From Ruminiclostridium sp. (GTDB taxonomy: Bacteria > Bacillota > Clostridia > DSM-8532), in contig DOHN01000055.1 in assembly GCA_003535195.1 (NCBI GenBank), positions 1 to 15,111 of the forward strand: a stretch of DNA of 15,111 nt, in the 5' to 3' direction. The notes under the pieces were generated by a model. It had not been told where the DNA came from, did not search any database, and saw only the letters and a program-made list of their open reading frames with translations. Below are positions 1 to 6,559 of the stretch, piece after piece (within the stretch, counting starts at the first letter, position 1; every line of letters starts with the position of its first letter). Made by a program: the position numbers and the translations under genes.

Positions 1-85
1 GTAAAAGCTTCAAAAGTATATTTAGTAGTTATGACTTTTTATAAATACAAGATATTGTATTTTTATTAATTTCAATGGTGAACCG
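1..85. other. Non-coding tail of the preceding region
   Basis: No gene is recognisable here. The stretch is AT-rich. An 8-bp inverted repeat (AAATACAA at 43-50, TTGTATTT at 55-62, loop GATA) is followed by two more T and could be a weak extra terminator. One frame is open from base 1 to a TAA at 67-69, but it resembles nothing I recognise, so a truncated gene end cannot be proved or excluded. Confidence 0.3.
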
Positions 86-121
86 AGAGAAGACGTTTTT
101 AATGAAACGCCTTCTTTTTTT
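86..121 (+). terminator. Intrinsic terminator upstream of the dcw cluster
   Basis: GAAGACGTTT at 89-98 pairs with AAACGCCTTC at 105-114 (one A-C mismatch, 6-nt loop). A run of seven T follows at 115-121, and A-rich bases before the stem extend the pairing. It probably ends transcription of whatever lies upstream and insulates the mraZ promoter that begins 25 nt later. Confidence 0.75.
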
Positions 122-145
122 ATGCCGTGACCGCTTTATCAGGGG

Positions 146-174
146 TTGACGAGTGTGGCTGCTAGGGGTAAAAT
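146..174 (+). promoter_or_regulatory. Sigma-A-type promoter of mraZ (dcw promoter)
   Basis: A -35 box TTGACG (146-151) and a -10 box TAAAAT (169-174) are separated by the ideal 17 bp. The predicted transcript start is near 181, about 40 nt before the mraZ start codon. It lies directly after a terminator and directly before the presumed MraZ binding repeats, which supports it as the head promoter of the cluster. Confidence 0.75.
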
Positions 175-181
175 ACAATAC

Positions 182-210
182 AAGTGGTGGCAAGTGGAGC
201 AAAGTGGTGG
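182..210 (+). promoter_or_regulatory. MraZ operator: three 10-bp direct repeats
   Basis: Three copies of AAGTGG followed by TG or AG start at 182, 192 and 202, an exact 10-bp period, so all lie on one face of the helix. Known MraZ sites are direct repeats with about 10-bp spacing just downstream of the mraZ transcript start: TGGGN repeats in E. coli, AAAGTGG-like repeats in Mollicutes. Here they cover roughly +2 to +30 and run into the GGTGGGGGTG ribosome binding region (206-215). MraZ bound here would be expected to repress its own promoter. The match is by pattern; binding is inferred. Confidence 0.75.
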
Positions 211-221
211 GGGTGAATTAA

Positions 222-644
222 ATGCTGATTGGCAAATACACAAATGCACTTGATCAAAAAGGGCGTGTATTTGTTCCTGCGGCATTTCGTGCAGACCTCG
301 ATGACAAATTTGTTCTCACCAGGGGCTCGGAGGAAAAAAGCCTTTATATTTACCCTATGGATGAATGGAAGAAATTTGTAGAAAAGCTTCAGCAGCTCCC
401 TACTTCCAAAAAAGACAGCCGAATGATTATAAGACATTTCTGTGCCAATGCAACCAACTGTACGATGGACAGCCAGGGACGCATTTTGATTCCCCAGGAA
501 TTGAGAGAAAAAGCAGAACTGCAAAAGGATGTTGTGTTTATCGGAACTGTGAACCGCATCGAAATCTGGAGCGCAGAGAACGCACAGAGCGCTGAGGTGG
601 AGGACATCGACGAGCTGCTTGAATCACTGGACATTGATTTTTAG
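222..644 (+). CDS. mraZ: Transcriptional regulator MraZ
   Basis: Predicted 140-residue protein, the usual MraZ length, made of two tandem SpoVT/AbrB-like half-domains. Each carries the family DxxxR motif: D11-R15 (DQKGR) and D83-R87 (DSQGR). MraZ forms a ring-shaped oligomer that binds direct repeats ahead of its own gene and controls the start of the dcw operon. The ATG at 222 follows a purine-rich ribosome binding site (GGGGGTG, 209-215). The tail is acidic (EVEDIDELLESLDIDF). rsmH follows after 15 nt, so the two are co-transcribed. The three repeats upstream suggest autoregulation. Identification is secure; the effect on downstream genes is inferred from other species. Confidence 0.97.
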   Translation: MLIGKYTNALDQKGRVFVPAAFRADLDDKFVLTRGSEEKSLYIYPMDEWKKFVEKLQQLPTSKKDSRMIIRHFCANATNCTMDSQGRILIPQELREKAELQKDVVFIGTVNRIEIWSAENAQSAEVEDIDELLESLDIDF

Positions 645-659
645 AAATGGGGAAAATGC

Positions 660-1601
660 ATGGAGTTCGAACACAAGCCCATCATGCTGGAGGAGTGCAT
701 AGAATTCTTGAATATCCGCTCAAATGGTGTTTATGTAGATGGAACTCTGGGCGGGGCAGGGCATTCTTCCGAAATATTAAAGCGTCTTGGACCAAAGGGA
801 TTATTAATTGGGATTGATCAGGATGAGAATGCTGTTAAAGCCGCCCAAAAGAGACTTTCAAGCATAGACACCAAGGCCCGGTTTATGATTAAGCATACGA
901 ACTTTGAAAACATAAGAGAAGCAATCGAAGAAGAAAAACTGACTTTCGTGGACGGTGTACTTCTGGATTTGGGGGTTTCCTCCCACCAACTGGATGAGGG
1001 GGAACGGGGCTTTTCCTATCAGCACGATGCTCCCCTGGATATGAGAATGAATCGGAACGATGACTTTGATGCCCGGACCCTGGTGAATACCTGGAGCCGG
1101 GAGAAACTCACCCGGATTATAAGGGATTATGGTGAGGAAAATTGGGCTTCCAGGATTGCCGAATTCATTGTCAAATCCCGTGAAACTCGTAGCATAAATA
1201 CAACCGGCGAACTGGTGGACATTATAAAAGCTGCTATTCCTGCGGCGGCCAGACGGGAAGGCCCGCACCCTGCCAAACGAACCTTTCAGGCTATAAGAAT
1301 CGCAGTAAACAGAGAGCTGGAAGTTCTGGAAAACTTGCTTGAGGATGTGGCCGATATCTTAAGCCCCGGCGGAAGGCTGGCCATCATCACTTTCCATTCC
1401 CTGGAAGACCGGATCGTTAAAAGAGCATTTCAGCAGCTTTCTCGAGGCTGTATATGCCCTAAGGACCTGCCTCAATGTGTATGCGGCATAAAGCCTAAGC
1501 TGAAGATTATCACCAGAAAGCCCGTACAGCCTTCGGGAAATGAACTGGATCAGAATCCGAGGGCTCGCAGCGCGAAGCTCAGGATTGCCGAAAAGCTATA
1601 A
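660..1601 (+). CDS. rsmH: 16S rRNA (cytosine(1402)-N4)-methyltransferase RsmH
   Basis: Predicted 313-residue SAM-dependent methyltransferase (older name MraW), which N4-methylates C1402 in the 30S decoding centre. The SAM-binding glycine motif [11 protein letters not shown] is at residues 26-36, GIDQD at 51-55, and the family block [15 protein letters not shown] at 98-112, followed by RGFSY and APLDMRM. Near the C-terminus are [11 protein letters not shown] and a four-cysteine stretch ([12 protein letters not shown]), both usual for the family. The ATG at 660 is preceded by GGGG (649-652) at suitable spacing; a second ATG at 656 is out of frame. Its product acts on the ribosome rather than in division, but it sits after mraZ in most bacteria. 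Unusually, ftsL does not follow at once: a 423-nt repeat-rich leader intervenes. Confidence 0.97.
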   Translation: MEFEHKPIMLEECIEFLNIRSNGVYVDGTLGGAGHSSEILKRLGPKGLLIGIDQDENAVKAAQKRLSSIDTKARFMIKHTNFENIREAIEEEKLTFVDGVLLDLGVSSHQLDEGERGFSYQHDAPLDMRMNRNDDFDARTLVNTWSREKLTRIIRDYGEENWASRIAEFIVKSRETRSINTTGELVDIIKAAIPAAARREGPHPAKRTFQAIRIAVNRELEVLENLLEDVADILSPGGRLAIITFHSLEDRIVKRAFQQLSRGCICPKDLPQCVCGIKPKLKIITRKPVQPSGNELDQNPRARSAKLRIAEKL

Positions 1602-1631
1602 AGATGCTGACTAAGTGATTTATGTATATGA

Positions 1632-1915
1632 TACAAAAGAGTAAAAAGTACAAATGAAAAAAATATGATTCCTTCATATTTAATTTTTACAAAAGATAAA
1701 AGTAATAAATTACAAAAGATTTTAAAATACAAAAGATTTGAAAATTGCAAAAGATTTAAAAATTACAAAAGCATTGAAGTTTACAAAAGATCAGTCGACA
1801 TTAAAGCATTGACATGCTTGATTTACATAAGATTTTTAAGCTGCACAGGATAAAATGAGCAAATGTACAAAAGATCTTTAATTTACAAAAGAAGAAAAAA
1901 TGAAAGTACAAAAGC
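1632..1915 (+). repeat. Degenerate TACAAAAGA direct-repeat array
   Basis: About 13 copies of a 9-nt motif lie in the rsmH-ftsL gap. Seven are exact TACAAAAGA (starts 1632, 1688, 1711, 1728, 1782, 1866, 1884). Six are variants: TACAAATGA 1649, TGCAAAAGA 1746, TACAAAAGC 1764 and 1907, TACATAAGA 1824, TGCACAGGA 1842. The commonest spacing is 18 bp; from 1728 to 1884 every step is a multiple of 6 (18, 18, 18, 42, 18, 24, 18). The best unit is close to TACAAAAGATTTAAAAAT. The stretch is very A-rich on the + strand. I see no convincing promoter or gene in it. It could be a decayed minisatellite, an array of protein binding sites, or an unstructured mRNA leader. Confidence 0.8.
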
Positions 1916-1932
1916 CATGGAGGATCGATTGG

Positions 1933-1955
1933 CGGGGCCTTGCTGAAAGGCCCCG
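1933..1955 (+). other. Strong GC hairpin in the ftsL leader
   Basis: CGGGGCCTT (1933-1941) pairs perfectly with AAGGCCCCG (1947-1955) around a 5-nt loop GCTGA. No T-run follows (TAATCACCC), so it is not a standard intrinsic terminator on either strand. It stands just after the A-rich repeat array and 69 nt before the ftsL start. RNA processing, a pause site or 5'-end protection are possible roles; none is shown by the sequence. Confidence 0.6.
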
Positions 1956-2011
1956 TAATCACCCAAAGCGTTTCATAGGAAAAAATCATTCCTGCAGACT
2001 TGCATATGAAA

Positions 2012-2018
2012 AGAGGTG
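2012..2018 (+). promoter_or_regulatory. Ribosome binding site deciding the ftsL start
   Basis: AGAGGTG lies 6 nt before the GTG at 2025. The longer candidate start, GTG at 2016, overlaps this site itself and has no good site of its own, so 2025 is preferred. Confidence 0.7.
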
Positions 2019-2024
2019 AATAAC

Positions 2025-2525
2025 GTGGAGAGAAAGAATAGCTATATTTATGGAAGCACAGCGCCGAGCTTTCCTGAAAGACAGGAAAGAAACGATACGG
2101 GTCGGAAAGTTCAAAAAAAACCGGATATTAAAGCACTTCCTTCCCATTCCCATCTGCCCAAGTCCAAAATGATATTCTGCGTCCTGTTTGTAGCAGCCGT
2201 CAGCTTTGTTCTTCTCTATCGTTATTCTGTCATTGCAGAGCTCAATTATAAAATGGGGAATCTGAATGCAGAGTATAGCCGGCTGGTATATGAAAACAGA
2301 AAGCTGGAGGTCGAAATAGCCACCAGCATCAACCTGGACCGTGTCAAGGAGATCGCCGAGACGGAGCTTAATATGCATAGTCCTGAAAGTTATCAGGTAG
2401 TAGAGGTCAGTGTTCCCAAAAACAATTATAGTGTTGTTGTCGATCATGATTATATTGATCAGACTATCCGGCATGCTTCTCTTACTGAAAATATATTGAA
2501 TATTGTGCGGGCTATATTGCCTTAA
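2025..2525 (+). CDS. ftsL: Cell division protein FtsL
   Basis: Predicted 166-residue bitopic membrane protein of the FtsL/DivIC type. It has a basic cytoplasmic N-terminus of about 47 residues, one membrane span (about 48-67, from MIFCVLFVAAVSFVLLY), then a heptad-like coiled coil (about 70-103: NAEYSRLVYENRKLEVEIA) and the family-typical LDRVKEIAETELNM segment. In the divisome FtsL forms a complex with DivIC/FtsB and FtsQ/DivIB and activates the FtsW-PBP synthase. It is longer than many FtsL proteins because of both tails. Sequence similarity in this family is always weak, so position (after rsmH, before the class B PBP) carries much of the call. The GTG start is chosen by the ribosome binding site at 2012-2018. 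A long A-rich leader precedes it. Confidence 0.88.
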   Translation: MERKNSYIYGSTAPSFPERQERNDTGRKVQKKPDIKALPSHSHLPKSKMIFCVLFVAAVSFVLLYRYSVIAELNYKMGNLNAEYSRLVYENRKLEVEIATSINLDRVKEIAETELNMHSPESYQVVEVSVPKNNYSVVVDHDYIDQTIRHASLTENILNIVRAILP

Positions 2526-2553
2526 ATTCAATAAAAATCCAATAAATTGAATT
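2525..2553 (+). other. AT-rich inverted repeat after ftsL
   Basis: AATTCAAT (2525-2532) and ATTGAATT (2546-2553) form a perfect 8-bp inverted repeat with a 13-nt loop, starting on the last base of the ftsL stop codon. There is no T-run. It is a weak hairpin or a possible operator for the promoter that follows; it may be chance in AT-rich DNA. Confidence 0.3.
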
Positions 2554-2611
2554 ATAAAATAAGTAACAGACAAGAAAGCATATGGAAGCTAATATATTTA
2601 CATTAGAACTG

Positions 2612-2641
2612 TTGGGACTATGGATTGATATTTGGTATAAA
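2612..2641 (+). promoter_or_regulatory. Candidate promoter of the SpoVD/FtsI gene
   Basis: TTGGGA (2612-2617), an 18-bp spacer and TATAAA (2636-2641), with an extended -10 TG at 2633-2634. It lies in the 162-nt gap after ftsL, about 47 nt before the start codon. In Bacillus, spoVD has its own sporulation promoter; this one looks like a vegetative sigma-A site. Prediction by eye only. Confidence 0.5.
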
Positions 2642-2687
2642 TACCGTAAAGATCAGTCTATCGTCCTTTTTTTGCAGGAGAAAGTGA

Positions 2688-4997
2688 ATGAAAGGAAGTT
2701 ATCCCAATAACCGAAAAGGCAGCTCAAGAAAAACTGCGGCAAAAAAGGCAAGAACTTTAAAAAACAAAACCGATAAAAGCAATTCCCAGGATAAGCCGAA
2801 CTCGACAAAGCTTAAAAGAAGAGAGTTTATTCTGATGCTTACTTTTACTGCCATGCTTTTTTTCCTGGTCTATCGCATAGGCTTTATCCAATTTGCTAAA
2901 GGTGAAGAATACCAAAAGATGGCATACGCCAATCAGACACAAAAAAGGCTGATCAGCCCAAAACGGGGCACTATTTATGACAGAAACGGAAAAGGGCTGG
3001 CTATCAGCGCATCGGTGGATACTGTCTCGGTAAATCCAAAGGAGCTTCGCGATGAGGTGGAAGGGGATGAAAGCAAGCTTCTTTCCATTGCCAACGATCT
3101 GGCCGGATTTCTTGAAATGGACTCGGAAGCCATCATGAAAAAGTTTCAGATGAATTCCCGGTATGAGTATCTGAAAAGAAAGATAGAGCGGGAGGTAGGG
3201 ACGGAGGTCAGGAACTACCTGTCCAAGTCCAAACTTCAAAGTATTTATGTGGATGAAGACTCCAAACGCTATTATCCTAACGGAAACCTGGCCTCCCATA
3301 TATTGGGCTTTACCGGTGTGGATGATCAGGGGCTTTTGGGCATTGAGCTGACCCTTGACAGCACCCTTAAGGGAGTGCCTGGAAAAATCATGAATGAAGT
3401 GGATGTTTTAGGCCGGCAGATCAGCTTTTCCAAAGAGCGCTATGTAGATGCCATAGATGGCTATGATGTCTACCTGACCATCGATGAAACCATTCAGCAC
3501 TTTACAGAAAAAGCGATGGATCAGGCAATTTTGGACTATAATCTGAAACGCGGCGCCACATCCATTGTGATGAATCCCAATACGGGTGAGGTACTGGCAA
3601 TGGTCTCCAAACCGGATTTTGACCCCAATGATCCGGATGCACTTCCCAGCTATCTGCAGGATACCGACTGGAAGGGCTTCGGTGATACCGAAGACAGCGA
3701 GCTTCTCTGGCAGACGGTTTTTAGAAACAAGGCTGTGATGGATACCTATGAACCGGGGTCTGTTTTTAAAGCCATAACCGCCTCGGCAGCCATAGAGGAG
3801 GGGGTCGTTTCCGCCACCACCCCTAAATATTGCAAGCCCATATCTCTTGCGGGGCACACCATCAACTGCTGGAGGAGAGGCGGCCATGGTGCGGAGGACT
3901 TCACCCATGCCGTATATAATTCATGCAACCCGGTATTTGTCGACACGGCACTGGATTTGGGCATCAAGAAGTTCTACGAGTATATAAAGATGTTCGGATT
4001 CCAGGAGAGGACGGGAATCGAGATCCAGGGCGAGCCCACCAATGAAGACTATAAAAAACTGTGGCATTCAAATCCCCAGGAGATAGACCTGGCGGTTTCG
4101 TCCTTTGGACAGCGCTTCCAGATAAGCCCCATACAGCTGATTACCGCCTACGGGGCCATAGCAAACGGCGGAAACCTGATGAAGCCTACCATTATCAAGC
4201 AGATTAGTGACAGTGAAGGAAATATTATCAAGAAATTTGAACCTGAAGTGGTCCGCAAGGTTATTTCGGACGAGACTTCCGCAACCATGCGCACCATCTT
4301 AGAGGGGGTCGTTTCGGTAGGAACCGGTAAGAATGCCTATGTTAGCGGATATAGAATAGCCGGAAAAACCGGAACCTCCGAGACTCTTCAAACGGATTCC
4401 GAGGGCAGGTATATCGTTTCCTTCATGGCTTTTGCACCTGCCGACAAGCCTGAAATCTGTGTTCTCGTCGTGCTGGACCATCCCCAAATAGAGCCCAAGT
4501 CCGGCGGTGTTCTGGCTGCTCCTGTTGCCGGAAAGCTGGTGGAAGAAATCTTGGAATATATGCAAATAGAAAGGGAATACACCCAAAAAGACAAGGAGCA
4601 GCTGGCTCAGGAAGTATATGTTCCCAATGTGACAGGACTAACCGTAAAACAAGCTGGAGAAAAGCTGAAGGCCTTCGGCCTGAAATACACCATTGAAGGA
4701 ACTGAGACCGATGAAACTGCCATTGTATACAACCAAACGCCCAAGGCTGATTTTTCAGTGCCGCAAAGCGCTACCATCATATTGTATACCAATGTAGACC
4801 AGACCGAATTGACAACCACCATGCCCAACCTTACGAATAAGACGGTGGAAGAGGCTAAGGATGCGATGAATAGGGCAGGCCTCAATATTCGAATTCGGGG
4901 CAGCGGCAAGGTCATCAAGCAGGGATACCCTGCCGGTACAAAGCTCAAGAAAGGCGACGTGGTAGACATAAATTTTGTGGAGATGGTGGTGGATTAA
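2688..4997 (+). CDS. Class B PBP transpeptidase with two PASTA domains (SpoVD/FtsI family)
   Basis: Predicted 769-residue high-molecular-weight class B penicillin-binding protein that cross-links septal or spore cortex peptidoglycan. Order: basic Lys/Arg/Ser-rich cytoplasmic tail (1-45), membrane anchor (about 46-65), PBP dimerisation domain beginning near RGTIYDRNG (93-101), transpeptidase domain with SVFK (catalytic S358, K361), SCN (412-414) and KTGTS (560-564), then PASTA repeats at about 643-705 and 711-766. The intact catalytic triad of motifs indicates an active enzyme. In Bacillus this slot holds pbpB plus spoVD; here there is one gene, so it may be the vegetative FtsI, the sporulation SpoVD, or serve both roles. 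PASTA domains occur in both. CAGGAG (2675-2680) serves the ATG. A SEDS partner lies downstream (8937-10112). Confidence 0.93.
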   Translation: MKGSYPNNRKGSSRKTAAKKARTLKNKTDKSNSQDKPNSTKLKRREFILMLTFTAMLFFLVYRIGFIQFAKGEEYQKMAYANQTQKRLISPKRGTIYDRNGKGLAISASVDTVSVNPKELRDEVEGDESKLLSIANDLAGFLEMDSEAIMKKFQMNSRYEYLKRKIEREVGTEVRNYLSKSKLQSIYVDEDSKRYYPNGNLASHILGFTGVDDQGLLGIELTLDSTLKGVPGKIMNEVDVLGRQISFSKERYVDAIDGYDVYLTIDETIQHFTEKAMDQAILDYNLKRGATSIVMNPNTGEVLAMVSKPDFDPNDPDALPSYLQDTDWKGFGDTEDSELLWQTVFRNKAVMDTYEPGSVFKAITASAAIEEGVVSATTPKYCKPISLAGHTINCWRRGGHGAEDFTHAVYNSCNPVFVDTALDLGIKKFYEYIKMFGFQERTGIEIQGEPTNEDYKKLWHSNPQEIDLAVSSFGQRFQISPIQLITAYGAIANGGNLMKPTIIKQISDSEGNIIKKFEPEVVRKVISDETSATMRTILEGVVSVGTGKNAYVSGYRIAGKTGTSETLQTDSEGRYIVSFMAFAPADKPEICVLVVLDHPQIEPKSGGVLAAPVAGKLVEEILEYMQIEREYTQKDKEQLAQEVYVPNVTGLTVKQAGEKLKAFGLKYTIEGTETDETAIVYNQTPKADFSVPQSATIILYTNVDQTELTTTMPNLTNKTVEEAKDAMNRAGLNIRIRGSGKVIKQGYPAGTKLKKGDVVDINFVEMVVD

Positions 4998-5012
4998 GCT
5001 GCGCAGCTATCC
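4991..5012 (+). other. Palindromic hairpin at the end of the PBP gene
   Basis: AGCTGCGCAGCT (4997-5008) is a perfect 12-bp palindrome, flanked by GGAT (4991-4994) and ATCC (5009-5012), which can extend the stem across a 2-nt bulge. It covers the stop codon. No T-run follows, so termination is unlikely; it may stabilise or mark the 3' end of a processed transcript. The function is unknown. Confidence 0.4.
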
Positions 5013-5038
5013 AAAAAGGGCTTATATGGTGTATCCCA

Positions 5039-5068
5039 TTGATTATGGTATATCAATAAGGATATAAT
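5039..5068 (+). promoter_or_regulatory. Candidate promoter of the murE-murG block
   Basis: TTGATT (5039-5044), an 18-bp spacer and a perfect TATAAT (5063-5068), in the 102-nt gap before murE. The predicted start is near 5075, just ahead of the ribosome binding site GGGAGGA (5087-5093). It would let the tightly packed murE-murF-mraY-ftsW-murG block be transcribed separately from the PBP gene. Confidence 0.55.
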
Positions 5069-5099
5069 CTAAGGGATAAATATTCCGGGAGGAATTTTA

Positions 5100-6557
5100 A
5101 TGTTATTAAAAGATTTAATGATCAAACTTGAACCTTTGGCCGTAAGCGGAAGCCTGGATATGGAAATACGGGGCGTGACCTATGATTCCAGAAAGGCGCT
5201 GCCTAAATATCTTTTTGTCTGTATTGACGGTTTTGCCGCTGACGGCCACCAGTACGCCCAGCAGGCCGTTGATAATGGCGCTACTGCGCTGATCGTGGAA
5301 AAAGACGTTTCTGTAATAGGACAGGTAACGATTATAAAGGTCCGGGATACCCGGGAGGCTCTGGCGTCAGTTTCGGCGGAATGGTTCGGAAACCCTTCCA
5401 AGAACTTGGAGCTGATTGGCATCACTGGTACAAAAGGAAAAACCACAACCACCTATATGGTCCGTTCCATTTTGGAAAAGGCGGGGAATACCGTGGGGCT
5501 TATAGGAACTGTCGCCAATTGCATCGGCAGCGAGAAAATTCCGGCCAGGCGAACCACGCCCGAATCCTACGACTTGCAGGAAATGTTTGAAAAAATGAAG
5601 GATAAGGGCGCTGGTACCGTTGTCATGGAGGTTTCATCCCAGGGGCTCAAGCTTCACCGGGTATCTTCCTGCGATTTTGACATCGGGGTTTTTACAAACT
5701 TCTCCAAGGATCATATCGGCGGTTTTGAACACCCTGATATGGAAGATTATTTTACTTCCAAGCAAAGATTGTTCAATATGTGCAAACAGGGTATTGTCAA
5801 TATGGACTCCCCCTATACCGGACGGCTCATGGAAGAGGCCCGCTGTCCAATTCTGACTTATGGCATAGAAAAAGATGCCGACGTAATGGCTGAAAATATA
5901 ACCACCCATTCAGATTCGGTGGAGTTTGATGTGAAAACGCCTTGGTTCAAAAAGAGGCTAAAGGTGTCGGTACCGGGTCTGTTCAGTGTTTATAACGCTC
6001 TTGCGGCCATATCGGTATGCGGAATGCAGGGAATTGGAGCGGATAAGATCGCAGAGGGGCTTTTAAATGTCCAGGTTCCGGGAAGGGCGGAAGTTGTGCC
6101 GACGCCCGGAAAATCCTATACCGTCATGATTGACTATGCTCATACGCCAGACAGCCTGGAAAACATCCTTTCTACCGTCAAGAACTTTGCCAGGGGCCGT
6201 TTAATCAGTGTATTCGGCTGCGGGGGCGACAGGGACCGGTCCAAACGACCTCTCATGGGGGCTGTTTCGGGGAGAATTGCCGATTTTACCATCATTACGT
6301 CGGATAATCCCAGAACCGAGGAGCCTTCTAAGATCTTGACCGATATTGAAGAGGGTATCAAGGAAGCCGGCGGAGATTACATTGTTATTGAGGACAGGAC
6401 GCAAGCCATCCGCTATGCGCTGGAACATGCCCGGCCAGATGATATTATTGTGCTGTCGGGCAAAGGACATGAAACATATCAAATCTTTAAGGATAAAACC
6501 ATTCACTACGATGAACGTGAAATTGTAGAGAATATACTTAAGGAAGCAGAGGGATAA
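5100..6557 (+). CDS. murE: UDP-MurNAc-tripeptide synthetase MurE (meso-diaminopimelate type)
   Basis: Predicted 485-residue cytoplasmic Mur ligase that adds the third amino acid to UDP-MurNAc-L-Ala-D-Glu using ATP. The N-terminal UDP-substrate domain shows YDSRK (28-32). The P-loop GITGTKGKTTT is at 107-117, and the carbamylated lysine is probably K221 (FTSKQRLF). The C-terminal domain has the DNPR motif at 402-405, the signature of meso-diaminopimelate ligases; lysine-adding enzymes differ there. This predicts meso-DAP peptidoglycan. The ATG at 5100 has an excellent ribosome binding site GGGAGGA (5087-5093). murF begins 2 nt after its stop, so translation is probably coupled. Confidence 0.96.
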   Translation: MLLKDLMIKLEPLAVSGSLDMEIRGVTYDSRKALPKYLFVCIDGFAADGHQYAQQAVDNGATALIVEKDVSVIGQVTIIKVRDTREALASVSAEWFGNPSKNLELIGITGTKGKTTTTYMVRSILEKAGNTVGLIGTVANCIGSEKIPARRTTPESYDLQEMFEKMKDKGAGTVVMEVSSQGLKLHRVSSCDFDIGVFTNFSKDHIGGFEHPDMEDYFTSKQRLFNMCKQGIVNMDSPYTGRLMEEARCPILTYGIEKDADVMAENITTHSDSVEFDVKTPWFKKRLKVSVPGLFSVYNALAAISVCGMQGIGADKIAEGLLNVQVPGRAEVVPTPGKSYTVMIDYAHTPDSLENILSTVKNFARGRLISVFGCGGDRDRSKRPLMGAVSGRIADFTIITSDNPRTEEPSKILTDIEEGIKEAGGDYIVIEDRTQAIRYALEHARPDDIIVLSGKGHETYQIFKDKTIHYDEREIVENILKEAEG

Positions 6558-6559
6558 TC

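Noticed and set aside
162..524. 120-codon minus-strand ORF opposite mraZ
   Set aside because: It runs through the mraZ promoter, operator and coding region, which are strongly supported on the + strand; no family resemblance.
1809..1814. Perfect TTGACA -35 box within the repeat array as an ftsL promoter
   Set aside because: No acceptable -10 hexamer occurs 16-19 bp downstream; the nearest TAAAAT (1851-1856) is 36 bp away.
1665..1853. Small ORF of 62 codons with a six-residue repeat (YKRFEN, CKRFKN, YKSIEV) inside the repeat array
   Set aside because: No ribosome binding site, low-complexity Lys-rich product, and the reading frame is simply a by-product of the 18-bp DNA period. Repeat steps of 17 and 23 bp outside the core break the frame.
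1632..1915. CRISPR array
   Set aside because: The repeated unit is only 9 nt, copies are degenerate, the intervals (mostly 9 nt) are not unique spacers, and no cas genes are present.
1986..2573. 195-codon minus-strand ORF opposite ftsL
   Set aside because: It is antisense to a well-supported FtsL, extends into non-coding AT-rich DNA, and shows no recognisable domain or ribosome binding site.
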